Source of the DNA: Jacaranda mimosifolia
Taxonomy: Eukaryota > Streptophyta > Magnoliopsida > Lamiales > Bignoniaceae
Length of the DNA: 64,000 bases
Assembly (NCBI GenBank): GCA_018894105.1
Contig: CM032121.1
Location: 27,752,230-27,816,229, forward strand
Direction of reading: 5' to 3'
Position numbers and translations under genes: made by a program. Under the pieces are notes generated by a model that was not told the DNA's origin, did not search any database, and worked only from the letters and a program-made list of their open reading frames with translations. This document shows positions 22,440-34,970 of the stretch, piece by piece (positions within the stretch are counted from its first letter, which is position 1; each line of letters starts with the position of its first letter).

Positions 22440-25160
22440 ATATAGACAACAACTGGCTCATCAATACTAGGCATTACATTCAACTCTTGAATGAAGTTTC
22501 TCATCCATACACCTTCCTTTGCAGCTTCCGAAGCTACAATAAATTCTGCTTCAGTGGTGGAATCGATGGTGGTGTCTTGTTTGGATCTCTTCCAACTCAC
22601 CGTGCCACTATTAAGACAAACTATAAATCCAGAAGTGGATTTGAGGTCATCTACATCAGATTGAAAACTCAAATCCAAAAACCCCTATAGTTTCAATTCT
22701 CCATTGCCATATACCAAAAACAAGTCCTTAGTCCTTCTCGAGTACTTAAGGATTGCTTTCACAGCTATCTAGTGACTTTCACTGGGATTGAATTGGAACC
22801 TACTCATAATGCTTAGCAAGTGTGCCACATCCGATTTTGTACATTGAACTGCATACATTATGCTACCAATAACGGATGCATAAGGTATGTGAGATATTCT
22901 TTGTTTCTCTTCCTCAGTCTTGGAGGCTATAGACTTTGAGAGACGAATGCCATGTCCCATGGGAAGAAATCCCTTCTTGGATTCTTCCATAGTAAACCTC
23001 TTTAGTATCTTGTCAATGTACAGGGTTTAGGATAGCCCTAGCATTCTCTTAGATCTATCTCTGTAGAAACGTATTCCCAATACGTAGGATGCTTTTCCTA
23101 AATTCTTCATGGAGAATTGTGTAGATAACCATGCTTTAGTACACCCTAACATTCCTACCTCATTCCCAATGAGAAGGATGTCATCAACATAAAGTACAAT
23201 AAATTGTAATGAACTTCCACTAGCCTTCTTGTACACACATAGTTTATACATATTTTTGACAAAGCCAAACAATTTGACCATTTTGTCAAAACATATGTTC
23301 CAACTTTGGGACGCTTGTTTGAGTCCATAAATGGATCTCTAGAGTTTGCAAACCTTTTGCTCATTCCCCTTGGATATAAAACCTTGTAGTTGTTCCATAT
23401 AAATTTTTTCTTCAATATCACCATTAAGGAAAGTGGTTTTCAAATCCATTTGCCATATCTCATAGTCATAATATACGGTTATGGCAAGTAGAATCTGAAT
23501 GGACTTAAGCATAGCGACTGGTGAAAAGGTTTCCTCAAAATTGATACTGGGTCTTTGAGTGTAACCCTTTCCCCTTAAAAGTCACCACTTCTCTATCTAC
23601 TCTAAGCTTTCAATTATAGATCCACTTGCAACCAACAGGAACTATCCCTTTGGTGGATCTAACAAAGTCCATACTTTGTTTGAGTACATGGAGTTTATTT
23701 CGGATCTCATGGCTTCAAGCCAACGTCCCGAATCTATGTCCAACATAGCTTCCTCATAGGTCTTCGGATCATCATCTGGTTGGCCTGTCTCATGAAGGAA
23801 TCTGAACCTTTCGGGTTGATTCTTGATTTGGTCCGACCTACGTAGATGTTGTCTACTAGGCTCTACTTGATCGCTTGTTTCCACTGCTTGTGCGATTTCA
23901 TGATCATTTTGAACTTCATCATGTTCAACAACAATGTCATTTCTATCTAATAGAAATTGCTTTTCCAAAAAGTAGGCGTTCCTCGAGACAAACCCTTTTG
24001 TTCAAAGGGATCATGAAAGTAGTAACCTATAGACTCTCTAAGGTATCCCACAAATTTGCACAAGGTGGATCTACTATCCAACTTATCTCCCACTGTTTGT
24101 CTCACGTAGACGAGAGATCTCCAAACCTTAAGATAACGATAAGGGGGTGCTTTGCCATGCCATACCTCACATGGTGTTTTGGGCACCGACTTTGAAGGTA
24201 GTATATTTAGTAGCTTCGCCGCCGTGAGTAAGGCATATCCTTAAAAGGATATGGGCATATCAAAAAAGCTCATCATGGAATGTACCATGTTTAACAAGGT
24301 ACGATTTCTCCTCTCAGCTACTCCATTGTGTTTGAGTGTTTTGGGTGGAGTCCATTGAGAGAGAATCTCATTTTCCTTTAGATAATCCAAGAATTCGATG
24401 CTCAAGTATTCTCCTCGTCGATCCGATTGAAGAGCTTTAATACTTAGCCCCAATTACTTTTCCATTTCACTTCTATACTCTTTGAACTTTTCAAAGGTTT
24501 CGGACTTGTTCTTCATAAGAAACAAGTGTCCGAGCTAACTATAGTCATTGATGAAGGTGATGAAGTAGGATTAGCCTCATCTCCTACTAACTCTTAGTGG
24601 TCCACAAACGTCCGTATGGATCAAATCCAAGACACTTGTGAAGCGCTCCATTTGTCCTACAAAAGGAGCTTTGGTGATTTTTCTCTTTAAACAAGATTCA
24701 CAAGTAGGAAGGTCCTTAATGCCACTAACATTTAGTGCTTTAAGAGCTTCTAGTTTGCTCATTCTATTCTTAGAGATATGACCAAGTTTTACATGCCAAA
24801 GAATGGCAACTTCTTGGATATCTAATTTTCTTTTACTTAATTGAATGTGCATTAGTGAAGGTTGAGAATCAAGTATGTACAATCCATTTATTAATGTATC
24901 TTGAGCAAATCAAAGAACTATTCTTTAATGCTTCCAACTTCCCATTTGATATAGAAAAACAAAATCCTTCATTATCAAGAATGGGAATTGAAATAATATT
25001 CTTTATAAGATGGGGTACATAATAAACTAGACAAGTACAATGTAAGCATTCCCCAAGTCCGACTTGAAAACACCTTGGAAAGTGGCCGTAACTCTTGCTC
25101 CATTTCCTAAGCGAAGGATTGTATCCCCTTCATAAAGACTCCTTCTTTTAGCATGCGGTA
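22440..25160 (-). pseudogene. copia pol: integrase, RT, most of RNase H (B)
   Basis: Right to left: protease remnant FDTAC then a stop, with about 45 bp missing (near 25150); pre-integrase region with HISKNRMSKL and CESC (24577-24882); integrase with HTDVCG, SDRRGEY and GVAERRN (24241-24660), so the DDE triad is complete; RT with LYVDDILLIGNE (about 23178-23200) and SKKGFLPMGHG (near 22960); RNase H with STTEAEF (22406-22678). RNase H is then cut by the CACTA insertion at VVY. Frames change several times, so no functional polyprotein is possible. Confidence 0.9.
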
Positions 25161-25990
25161 TCAAATACCCATGTGAAAGAATTAGTCGTCATGTGCACTT
25201 CAATAAAGTACGTAGCCTTCTTAAGGCTTGGAAGGTAAGCTTTGCAATTTCTTTTCTAATGCCCATTTTTGCTATAGTGGAAACAACTAGCTTCGGTTCT
25301 AACCTTCTTCTTAACCCTCCTGGAACTCTTCTCGGGTTGCTTCCATTTTGCAGAAGAACTTTTCTTCTTCTTACCTCTCTTTCTAGGACCCCTAGGGCCC
25401 TTATAGTCACATTTGCGATCACAGGCATATTGATCAATTCGTTAATCGTAACATCTTTTTTGGACATATTAAAGTTCATAACGAATTGATCATATGATGG
25501 TGGCAATAACTGTTGGATAAAATCTACATAAATGTCATTGTCCATGACCATATCTAACTATCCAAGCTTCTTGATGAGTCCAATCATTTGAGGCCGTGAT
25601 CATGGACATTTCACTTTCTACTTATCCTTGCCCTAAAGAGCTCTTTAGACAAAGCGAACATTTCGTGTCTACTTTGTACACCATACAACTTTTACAAGTG
25701 TACATAGACCTCTCAAGCATGTTTCATGTGCTCACGAGTCTTTTGAGCTCTTTGGACATGGATGCCATCATGACACACCTCACTTGTAGATCATCATCTA
25801 CAAATCTTGTGAACATTTCACATTGTGCGTCGGTGGCGTCATCACCAAGTGTGTCCACAGGACATTGATCAAGGATGTAAGTCTGCTTTTCAAAGTCAAG
25901 AATGATTTTAAGGTTTCTTAACCAATCTTGGAAATTCAGCTCGATTAGTTTATTAGTTTCCAAAATGCTTGTGAGTGGATTTTTAGCCAT
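25161..25990 (-). pseudogene. copia gag (B)
   Basis: ATG is the CAT at 25988-25990. It opens MAKNPLTSILETNKLI and NFQDWLRNLKIIL, then YILDQCPVDTLGDDATDA, with the frame open to 25724. Later parts (25189-25551) carry DNDIYVDFIQQLLPPSYDQ and a weak zinc knuckle near 25250-25290. The frame is broken between the two parts. Confidence 0.88.
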
Positions 25991-27319
25991 TTTGATTGAA
26001 GATTTCGAAAATGTACAAGAGGCCAAAAAAGAGTATAAGCATGTGATTGATTTGATATTAAAAACATGTTTATGGCCTTTCAAGCATATTTTCCTCCCAC
26101 TATTTTATCAACTCCTTCACCCTCTTGAAGAATTTGGGGAATAATATTTCCTAGTGAGAATCAAGATCCTAAAGATTTACAAGTGGACTCCCGTGACCGG
26201 ATGTATATCCATGAGCAATCCAAACGTAAATAACTTTTACTAATTGCATCTCACGCAATTCTTGATATATTTTGCCTCACCATTTCATGTAGATCCCCTG
26301 ATGGATGACCTCTACATTATACTCGGTATTGAGTCAAACCTACCAATCAAACTTTGATTCGAGACGGGCGCCACAACATCCCTCGTGACCAAGTGTATAA
26401 TGTGTAGGCTTTCCCAAATCAAAGGTGCATCTCATGCAAAGTGTGTGGTCATAGCTTTCCACTTAAGTATGACCCATGTGATCGGATGTATATCACACAA
26501 AGATGGTAGCATTGTCATGCCATACACTATTGGTAGAAGGCTTGGATAAATTAAAACTCTTTTAATTTGTATTCATTTTGAATTAATATTTGAAAAGCAC
26601 TTAGACATTCAAAGTGGAGGGTTTTTGCTTGCAAAGATCTCATGATTTAATCTTCTTACTTAGGTTTTCTATATCCTAAACATGAACCTCATACATCAAT
26701 AGGATATGGAAAGCATAAATAAGTAAATGCGCCTAGCATGCTCCTAGGGTGGGATGACCATGAGCCTAACCAAGTGGTGCACTTAGAGCCATAAATGCAC
26801 TACCTAATTGATTTTAGGTGGGTTGATTAAATCTACCTATTACATGATTTTATCGCATATAGTCATAGGTCTTCAAAAGTTTCCATGCCTCCATTGGTCT
26901 CCATTACTCCATGCAATATTTACATGAATGCACTCCTAGTGATACTACTCCCTCATGCCTCCAAAAATTAGAAAAAGATAGAATCATATTCTTCAAAATT
27001 TCCAATACAACTCCAATCAAATTGGATCCAAAAAATGACCAAAACTCTTTTGATAAAATATCAACATGCTATATCATCATATAACATCAAAAAATGCTAA
27101 ATCAACATTCAACATTTATCTCTATGAATTAAAACATACTAAAACATTAATCAACACTTAAATCACATAATTGCATGCTTTCAATTCATCAAGCAATAGA
27201 GCTACAAGCATCATCAACTAAACACTCCAATCCATCACTTGGATCAAGTATTAGGTGATATTGATCAATTCATCACATGAATCAATCAAAAAAATAATAC
27301 AAAACATAGCATGGAAAAG
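25991..27319 (-). other. Untranslated leader of element B, shortened
   Basis: 1.33 kb, about 0.6 kb shorter than in A, D and F. The missing part includes the GC-rich block; the join is near 26945 (cctagtgatactactccctc). Four motif copies related to gtgaccggatgtatat lie near 26185, 26292, 26378 and 26470. No coding frame. Confidence 0.78.
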
Positions 27320-27331
27320 GCTGCGATACCA
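27320..27331 (-). promoter_or_regulatory. Primer-binding site of B
   Basis: Plus strand gctgcgatacca, sense tggtatcgcagc, two mismatches from the plant initiator-Met tRNA complement. It lies two bases from the LTR. Confidence 0.82.
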
Positions 27332-27333
27332 CT

Positions 27334-27867
27334 TGAAGGCAAGAGTAGCATTAGGATCCATAAATCAAAACTTCATAAGTTTGAAAATAACTAAGCTACT
27401 CAAGGGTCTAGGGATCTATTCATGCTATAGATCTTAATTAGGAGGAAGAATTACCTCTTGTAGCTCAAAACAAGGACAAGATCAACTATCTCTCTCGGAT
27501 CCAAAAATTGTTTGAAATCGGCACAACGGAAAAGTGGCAACCTTTGCCCTTGATATACTACTCCAAAAATCACCAAATTAAATTTGGAACACCTCCACAC
27601 ACAGGGAAAGCTATTGTAAAAAAAATTGGAACAAAAAACCTTCTAGATCGCTCCAAAAAAATTCACAAACCGAAAGCTACTGTAGGTGGATCTCCAAAAC
27701 CGAGCAAGTCAAATGCCTTGCCTCTATTGATATGATCCACACACCAAACAATATTCCAATTTCCCCTTACTAGAAGCTAGAGTTAGAGTGGAGAAAATGA
27801 GGTAGAGGAGGCCAATTTTTAGGTTGGGAAGAAGAAGGAATGCAAAGCTTCAACGCATGATGCAATG

Positions 27868-27932
<65 letters not shown>

Positions 27933-29617
27933 CAAGAATCTATTTCTCACACTTTCAGCAATGTGATATTCGAATTTTGCTTACCCTCTATATATCTATA
28001 TATAAAGGGTGGAAGGTGTGATGCTAGTTGGCATCACACTTTTCTCAAGGTGACCGCCCAGTAGCATGCCAAGTTGGCAAAATTCAAATTCAACTTTTAC
28101 TTGAATTTCATATGCATTTCAATTTCATTTGGAATCTAATTCCAAATTAATTAAGATGCTAATTTAAATGAACACTTCATTTAAATTTTCCCTCCAAAAA
28201 GTATTGTTCCCAATAATTAAATTAAACACTTTAATTTAATTGATTAACCTTTGATTTAACTCTTAAATCAAACAAGCTTAACTTTTAAGCTTAAATTAGT
28301 CATCTTAACTCTTAAGCTTAAATTAGTCAACTTAATTCTATAAGTCAACTTGTGCAATTGATGGTCAACATGGTACCAAATAATTATCTCCTTAATTATT
28401 AGTCTAATTTAACTCTTTAAATTAGTTGATTAATTGAACACTTAAATTAATCAAACTAAAATTGACCATTAAATTGGATCCTTGAAAATCGGTCACCAAA
28501 GGGGTGATTTTCTAACACTTAGAAAATTGCTTTACCGATTTTGGAAGCTTATTGGTTCTTGTGTGTGACCCAATAGGTTCTACCACTTATTGGACATTGG
28601 CTCACAATTCTTTGTGACTTTTGAATATCTTATATTCATTTTAGTTTAAAACTCTTTTTAAACTAATCGACTCGATTCAATTAATCTCATTAATTGAAGA
28701 GTACCCAATCTCCATGGTTGATCTCCAACCTCAAGTCCATGGAGCCCAACTAATTGGCCAAAATGAACATTCTAGAGAACCATCATAGCGCTACGCGTAC
28801 TATGCAAATACGGTCCTTCCGTCTCCTATCTCCTGAAAGAGGCCTAAGGCAAGATATTTGCCGGGTCCCTAATAGCCTCAATACTATATCTATATTCTCA
28901 ATGTTGATTTCCTTGTGTGACCTCACCTTTGAAAAACTCTTTTTCCAAATTGTCAAACTACCTTGCGTGAAGATTTCTTGGAATCGATCATTATAGAACA
29001 CGTAGGAGATGCACTCGCCCTTCACCAAAGCGAGGAGTCGGATTCTATCTTGGATCTCACGTACCTCTATGCCAAGTAACTCATATCTAATCTCAACCCG
29101 AAAGACCCACTAAGGTTATCATGGATCCTTAGGTCAGAGGACTAATAATATACAATAGCATAAACGGGACAATTAACCACTACCGACTTGCCACTACGGC
29201 TATCTAGTGGATTCTCTGGGGGGTCTTTAATGCCTTGTTCTCTAACAATCACCCACTAACATGCACCCGTATCTCATACAGATTGCTCATGGAACGGAGC
29301 AATATCCAACTCTTGGATTTATGCATTGTTGGTGCAAGTCTATCCAAATCTTAGATGGCCTATCTCATGAGATCCTACGACTTGGAAGATTTAAGATCAC
29401 GATCGTGTAAGACTTATTCCATGATCATCACCCAGTGAACTGACCATCTCCCCGTAGTCATGTGTGATCTAAGGGCTTCATCCAAATACGAGTGAAGTAA
29501 TAAGAAAGCATAAAATGAAGATAGCCATATAAAGAATATCATTCTATCAAGATTGTTTTACAAGAAAATAGCTTTTACAAGGCCAATCTAATTGGCTTGC
29601 TGGGTACTATTCTAACA
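27334..29617 (-). repeat. 5' LTR of element B
   Basis: 2284 bp, ends tgaaggcaag and ttctaaca (a C-to-T change in the usual ttccaaca). It includes an expanded GA run, TATA (about 27990-28003), palindrome (28011-28040), palindrome array (about 28210-28468), and a U3 small frame that is open (28783-29028 and upstream) but whose Met codon is ATA. Confidence 0.92.
27872..27929. repeat. (GA)n microsatellite in B 5' LTR
   Basis: 58 bp of pure GA. The matching site in the other LTR of the same element is only 19 bp (11399-11417), so it expanded or contracted after insertion. Confidence 0.95.
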
Positions 29618-31716
29618 CGATGCTACTTGTTTCTATTATGGCAAAAAAGACCATTCGAAGTGAAACTGCAAGGAGCATCCTGCAACCTTAGAAGGGTATG
29701 TACTTCATTGAAGTGCATTTAATGAAAAATGCTTCCTCATGGGTATTTGATACCGAATGTGGTTATCACATTTGTTGGTTACAGGGGATGAAAAAAAGAA
29801 GGAGCCTCAATGATAAGGGTATAATCCTACGTCTAGGCAATGGAGCAAACGTTGTGGCCATAGTCAAAGGCATTATCAAGTTAGACTTGGGAAGCTCCTA
29901 CATTGTACTTGTTCCTTGCTGTTATGTACCCAATCTTGTTAAAAAAATTATTTTTTATTCTTGTTTTCGATAATGAAAGATATGATCTTTCTACATCTAA
30001 TGGGAATTCAAAGGCATTAAAGAATGATTCTTTAATTGCACAAAGTACATTAAACAATGGATTGCGCATTTTAGATTCTTAAACATCATTAATGCACATT
30101 CAACAAAGTAAAACAAAATTAGATAACCAAGAAGATGCCATCTTGTGGCATGCAAGACTTGGACGTATTTCCAAAAATAGAATGAACAAGTTAGAAGCCC
30201 TCAAAGCACTAAATGTTAGTGCCATAGAGGATCTTCCTACTTGTGAGTCTTGTTTAAAGGGAAAATGACCAAGGCTCCTTCTGTAGGACAAACAGAGTGA
30301 ACCACAAGTCTTTTGAATTTGATCCATACGGATGTTTGTGGACCACTAAGAATTAGTGCGAGAGGAGGCTATTCATATTTCATCACCTTCTCCGATGATC
30401 ATACTCGATTCAGACATGTGTATCTTATGAAATACAAGTTTGAAGCCTTTGAAAAGTTCAAAGAGTATAGGAATGAAGCAGAAAAGCAACTGACACTAAG
30501 TATTAAAGCTCTTCAAATAGATCGAGGAGGAGAATACTTAAGTACTGAATTCTTGGATTATCTAAAGGAGAATGGAACTCTCTCAATGGACTCCACCTAG
30601 CACACCCAACACAATGGAGTAGCCAAAATGAGAAATCATACTTTGTTGGACATGGTATATTCTACGATGAGCTTTACCAATGTGCCTACATCTTTTTGGG
30701 GATATGCCTTATAACGGCGGCAATGTTGCTAAATTTAGTACCCTTAAAGTCGGTGCCAAAAACACCGCATGAGATGTGGTATGGCAAAACACCTTCTTAC
30801 TCTTTTCTAAGAGTTTACAGGTCTCTTGCTCACATCAAGAAATTAGTAAGAGACAAGTTGGATGCGAGATCCATTTTGTGCAAATTTGTGGGATGCTTAA
30901 GAGAGTCTTTAGGTTATTATTTCTATGATCCCTTGGAACAAAAGGTGTTTGTTTCAAGGAATGCCACCTTTTTTTGGAAAAGGAATTTCTATTAGATAGA
31001 AATGGCATTGTTGTTGAACTTGATGAAGTTTAAGATGATCAACAAATCCCATAAGCGGTAGAAACAAGTGAACATTAAAAGCCTTACACACAACCTTTGA
31101 GAAGATTAGAACAAATCAAGAAGTAACTCAAAAGGTTCAGTTTCCTTCATGAGACAAGCTAATCGGATAATGATCTGAAGAGAGGAAGCTATGTTGAACA
31201 TTGATTTGGGACATTGGCTAGACGCCATCAAATCCAAAATATGCTGCATGTACTCCAATAAAGTATGGACTTTGGTAGATCCACCGAAGGGTTAAGTACC
31301 CACTAGTTGCAAGTGGATCTATAAGTGTAAGCTAGGAGTTGATAGAGAGGTAATCACCTTTAAGGCATGACTAGTGGCAAAAAGTTACTCTTGAAGACCC
31401 GATATTAATTTTGATAAAACCTTTTCACTGGTTGCTATGTGTAAGTCCATTAGGATTTTACTTGCCATAGCTGCATATTGTGACTATGAGATATGGAAAA
31501 TAGATGTGAAAACCTTGTTCCTCAATGAAAACATTGAAGAAGAAATTTATATGGTGCAACCACAAGGTTTTACATCCAAAGGGAATGAGCAAAAATTTTG
31601 CTAACTTGAAAGGTCTATTTATGGACTTAAACAAGCATCTTGAAGTTGGAATATACGTTTTGATAAGACAGTCAAATCATTTAGCTTTTTCAAAAAATGT
31701 GTATGAACCTTGTGTG
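29618..31716 (+). pseudogene. copia gag end and pol: protease, integrase, N-terminal RT (O1)
   Basis: Resumes O1 in the zinc knuckle (CFYYGKKDHSK, about 29622-29667), after the target copy cgatg. Then protease with WVFDTECG (Ala to Glu beside the active Asp), pre-integrase with ILWHARLG and CESCLKG (30120-30270), and integrase with IHTDVCG and DRGGEYLS (30313-30600). The third catalytic residue is Lys (VAKMRN). Next come the KTPHEMWYGKTPSY region (30696-30995) and RT with DVKTLFLNENIEEE. The piece is cut at the NVYEPCV motif by the solo LTR. Many stops and shifts. Confidence 0.9.
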
Positions 31717-33899
31717 TGTTGGAATAATGCCCCACGGCCAATTAGATTAGTATGTAAACTATTTCACTTGTGATTGAATGATATTCATTATAAATAGCCA
31801 TCTTCATATTATGCTTATTACTTCACTGGCATTTGGTTGAAGCCTTTATTTCACACAAGATCATGGGACTTGGTCACGCATTAGGTGGTGATCATGAAAT
31901 AAGTCTTACACAGTCATAACCTTAAATCTTCCAAGTCGTAGAACCTTATGAGATAGGGCATCTAAAATTCGGATAGACTTGCACTAACGATGCATAAATC
32001 TAAGAGTTGGACATTGCTCCATTTTATGAGCAATCAATGTGAGACGTAGGTGCATGTTAGTGGATGCTTGTTAGGGAACGAGTTCGCTGAAGACCCGTTA
32101 GGAGAATCCACTCGATAGCTGCAGTGACAAGTCTGTAGTGGCAACTTTTCCAGCTTACGCTAGTGCATATGATTAGTCCTTTTACTTGAGGATCCATGGT
32201 AACCTTGTGTTTAGGTCCTTATACTTTGACTCTTGCTTGACCACTTTGCAGGTTTTTCGGGTTGAGCTTGGGTATGAGCTACTTAGACATGTAGGTTTGT
32301 GAGATCTAAGATGGGATCTAACTCCTCATCGTTGTGAAGGACGAGTGCATCTCATATGTATTCTATAATGATCAATTCCAATGAGTCCTCAGTATGATGA
32401 TTTGGAAAAAGGAGTTTCCTAAAGATGAGGTCATAAACCGAAATTAAACATTGGGAATAGAAACATATTTATCGAGGCTATTAGGGAGCTGAAAAATATC
32501 TTTCTCTTGGAAAGACCGTACTTGCAAGCGTAGAGCTAAAATGGTTCTCCAAAAGCATATTCATTTCATCCAATTATTTGGGCTCCATGGGCCTGAGGTT
32601 GGACATCAACCATGGAGATTGGGTACCCTTCAATTAATGGAGATTAATTAAATTGAGTCATTAGTTTAAAGGAGTTTAATTAATGTGAATATTTTGATAT
32701 TCTAGAAATCACAAGAGTTGTGAGCCAATGTTCAATGAATGGTAGAACCTAATGGGTCACACACAAAACCAGTTGGAAATCCTACATGATGAAGGGAATT
32801 TTCTAAGAGTTAGAAAATTCCACCTTGATTGATTTTATGGAGGAAAATAGTTGACTAATTTTGTGGTCATTTTGGCTTGATCAATTTAATTGATAAATTG
32901 ATCTAAATAATTTTAGGAGTTAAATTAGTTCAATTAAATTAAGGATTTAATTTAATTGGTGCCACATAACTATCAATTGGTCAAGTTAACTTAAGGAGTT
33001 AAGTTAACACCTTATAGCTTAAAGAGTTAAGTCAAGGTTACTTAATTAAATTAAAGGGTTAATTTAATTAATGTGAAGAATTAATTTTGAGGGAAATTCA
33101 AAATGAAAGAGTTCATTTGGTGCATTTGAATTTATTTGGATGACATTTTATAGGATGAAATAAATATTCCAAATGAAATTCAAATGCAAGTGAAATTAAG
33201 AATTTCACACATGTCGCTTGTGTTGCGAGTTGGCACGAACCTCATGGGAGGTTTGATGCCAACTTGCATCATACCTCCACTCCTATAAATAGGAGAGAGA
33301 AGTGGCTGGCCATGTATGGTTCGCACAATCTAAAAGTTAGATTCCATTTTTCCCTCTATTTTTGTGTGATTCTCTCATGAGTTGAGGCTTCACATTTTCT
33401 TCACCTCTCCTTCCTAAATTCAACCTTTATCCTTGCTCATCTCTCCTGGATTTTCTAGCTGATCTAAGAGAGATTTGAATTTTTCATTGATGTGTGGATC
33501 ATCACATTAGAGGCAATACATTTGGATTGCTTGGCTTTTGGAGATCCATTACAATCCAGTTTGTTTAGAGGCATTTTTGGAGTGGCTTCTGATTTTCTAT
33601 TTTGGCTGAAGTTTTGATTGGATCTTCATCAAGGTGTTGGTGATCTTGTAGCCAAATTTCAGCCAATTTCGACATGATTGGGATATGTAATTGTTTCCGT
33701 CTTGCTACTGTGCCGCTGAAGATAGTTTTCAAGTGTTGAAGTGTTCTTCCTCATTTCGTTGGATTTTTGAGCATTCGAGGTAATTCTTCATCCAAATCTA
33801 AATTTAAATCATGATTAGATCCTTGGTCTCGAGTGTAGCTTAGTTAATTTAGCAATTTTGTGCTTTATTTATTGGATCCTAATGCTACATTTGACTTCA
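31717..33899 (+). repeat. Solo LTR in O1 reverse transcriptase
   Basis: 2183-bp plus-strand LTR, ends tgttggaata and ttgacttca, with no internal region. RT reads up to NVYEPCV before it and VYKKASG after it. Flanks gtgtg (31712-31716) and atgta (33900-33904) are a decayed target duplication whose two differences are both G to A. A solo LTR is what recombination between two LTRs of one element leaves behind. It belongs to a more divergent subfamily than A, B, E and F. Confidence 0.88.
33246..33293 (+). promoter_or_regulatory. LTR palindrome and TATA box (solo LTR)
   Basis: gggaggtttgatgc (33246-33259) pairs with gcatcatacctcc (33266-33278) with one mismatch. The TATA box ctataaatag follows at about 33282. 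Same arrangement as in the minus-strand LTRs. Confidence 0.6.
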
Positions 33900-34912
33900 A
33901 TGTATACAAGAAGGCTAGTGGGAGTAACATACAGTTTATTGTGCTTTATATTGATGACATTCTTCTCATTGAAAATGAGAGAGAAATGTTAAAGTGTACT
34001 AAAGCATGGTTATCTACACAATTCTTCATAAAGAATTTGGGAGAAACATCCTACGTATTAGGAATAATTATCTATAGATATAGATCGAGGAGGATGTTGG
34101 GGCTTTCCCAAATACTTTACATTGACAAGATACTAAAAAGGTTTAGTATGGAAGAATCCAAGAAAGGATTCATCCATATGGGACAAGATATTCGTCTGTC
34201 CAAGTTTATAGCCCCCAAGACTGATGACGAGAGACGTAGAATGTCCTATATACCTTATGCCTTCGCTATAGAGAGCATAATGTATGTTGTTCAATATACA
34301 AGGCTGGATGTAGCACATGCTCTAACTGTTATGAGCCAATTTCAATCCGATCTCGGTGAATATCACTGGAAAGTTGTTAAAGCAATCCTTAAGTACTTGA
34401 GAAGAACTAAGGATTTGTTTTTGGTATACGACAATAGAGAATTGAAACTCGAGGGATTTTTTGATTCAAGTTTTCAATCCAATGTAGATGACCTAAAATT
34501 CACTTCTGGATTCATATTTTGCCTCAGTGGCGGAGCGGTAAGTTTGAAGAATACCAAACAAGATACTAGGGCTAATTCTACCATAGAGGCAGAATATATT
34601 GCAGCTTCGGAAGCTACAAAAGATGGTGTTTGGATGAAAAACTTCATCCAAGAGTTGGATGTGGTGCCTAGCATTGCTAAGCTTGCAGCTGTCTTTTGTG
34701 ACAACAACAGAATGGTTGCGCAAACAAAAGAGCCAATATCTCATCTGCGATCCAAGCATATTTTGAGGCGATGCCATTTGATCCGTGAGATCATTGATAG
34801 AGGCGGCATCCGTGTGGAGGGGATAGCCTTAAAAGAGAATATAATAGATCCACTGACTAAACCCCTAATGCAAAAGATCTTTCAAGGACATCTTGAGAAG
34901 ATAGGTCTTTAA
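33900..34912 (+). pseudogene. copia RT C-terminus and RNase H (O1)
   Basis: Longest open frame in the window (350 codons from a GTG at 33860 inside the LTR; no ATG start). RT carries LYIDDILLIENE, a conservative YIDD form, then DKILKRFSMEESKKGF and PYAFAIESIMYVVQYTR. RNase H has GFFDSSFQSNVDDLK, STIEAEYIAASEA and VFCDNNRMVAQ, then HILRRCHLIREII and DPLTKP. It stops at the fusion with O2, short of the GHW-type tail found in A and B. RT-RNase H copies element RNA to DNA. The frame has survived without a stop, but nothing suggests it is expressed. Confidence 0.9.
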
Positions 34913-34970
34913 TCATATACTTATACTTTCTTTTTTTACCTTCGTAGATTTTTGAAATCTCAAACTCAAA

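Larger units (their letters stand above)
10859..29617 (-). mobile_element. Ty1/copia element B, split by a CACTA transposon
   Basis: Minus-strand element with LTRs 10859-13125 and 27334-29617. It spans 18.8 kb only because 9.06 kb of CACTA DNA sits in its RNase H; without that it is about 9.7 kb. Over the first 170 bp the two LTRs differ at about 12 positions by eye, mostly transitions. The integrase and RT catalytic residues are all present, unlike most copies here, but the frame is broken in several places and the protease is cut just after DTAC. Confidence 0.92.
1..34912 (+). mobile_element. Outer Ty1/copia retrotransposon O1, interrupted
   Basis: Plus-strand copia element whose 5' LTR and gag start lie left of the window. 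Its body survives as four pieces in order: gag 1-269, gag 10529-10858, zinc knuckle to N-terminal RT 29618-31716, and C-terminal RT plus RNase H 33900-34912. The gaps are elements A and B and a solo LTR. Reading each piece into the next restores the order seen in the other copia copies here, which is the evidence that they are one element. At the right end the pol frame runs into the leader of O2 with no LTR between them. All catalytic regions are present but damaged. Confidence 0.88.

Noticed and set aside
31711..31773. End of an RT frame reading WNNAPRPIRLVCKLFHL
   Set aside because: This tail is LTR sequence translated in frame, not part of the polyprotein.
34913..34970. Possible env-like or third ORF after O1 pol
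   Set aside because: The sequence is the end of a copia leader with the gag ATG of O2; no extra frame exists here or after pol in any copy.
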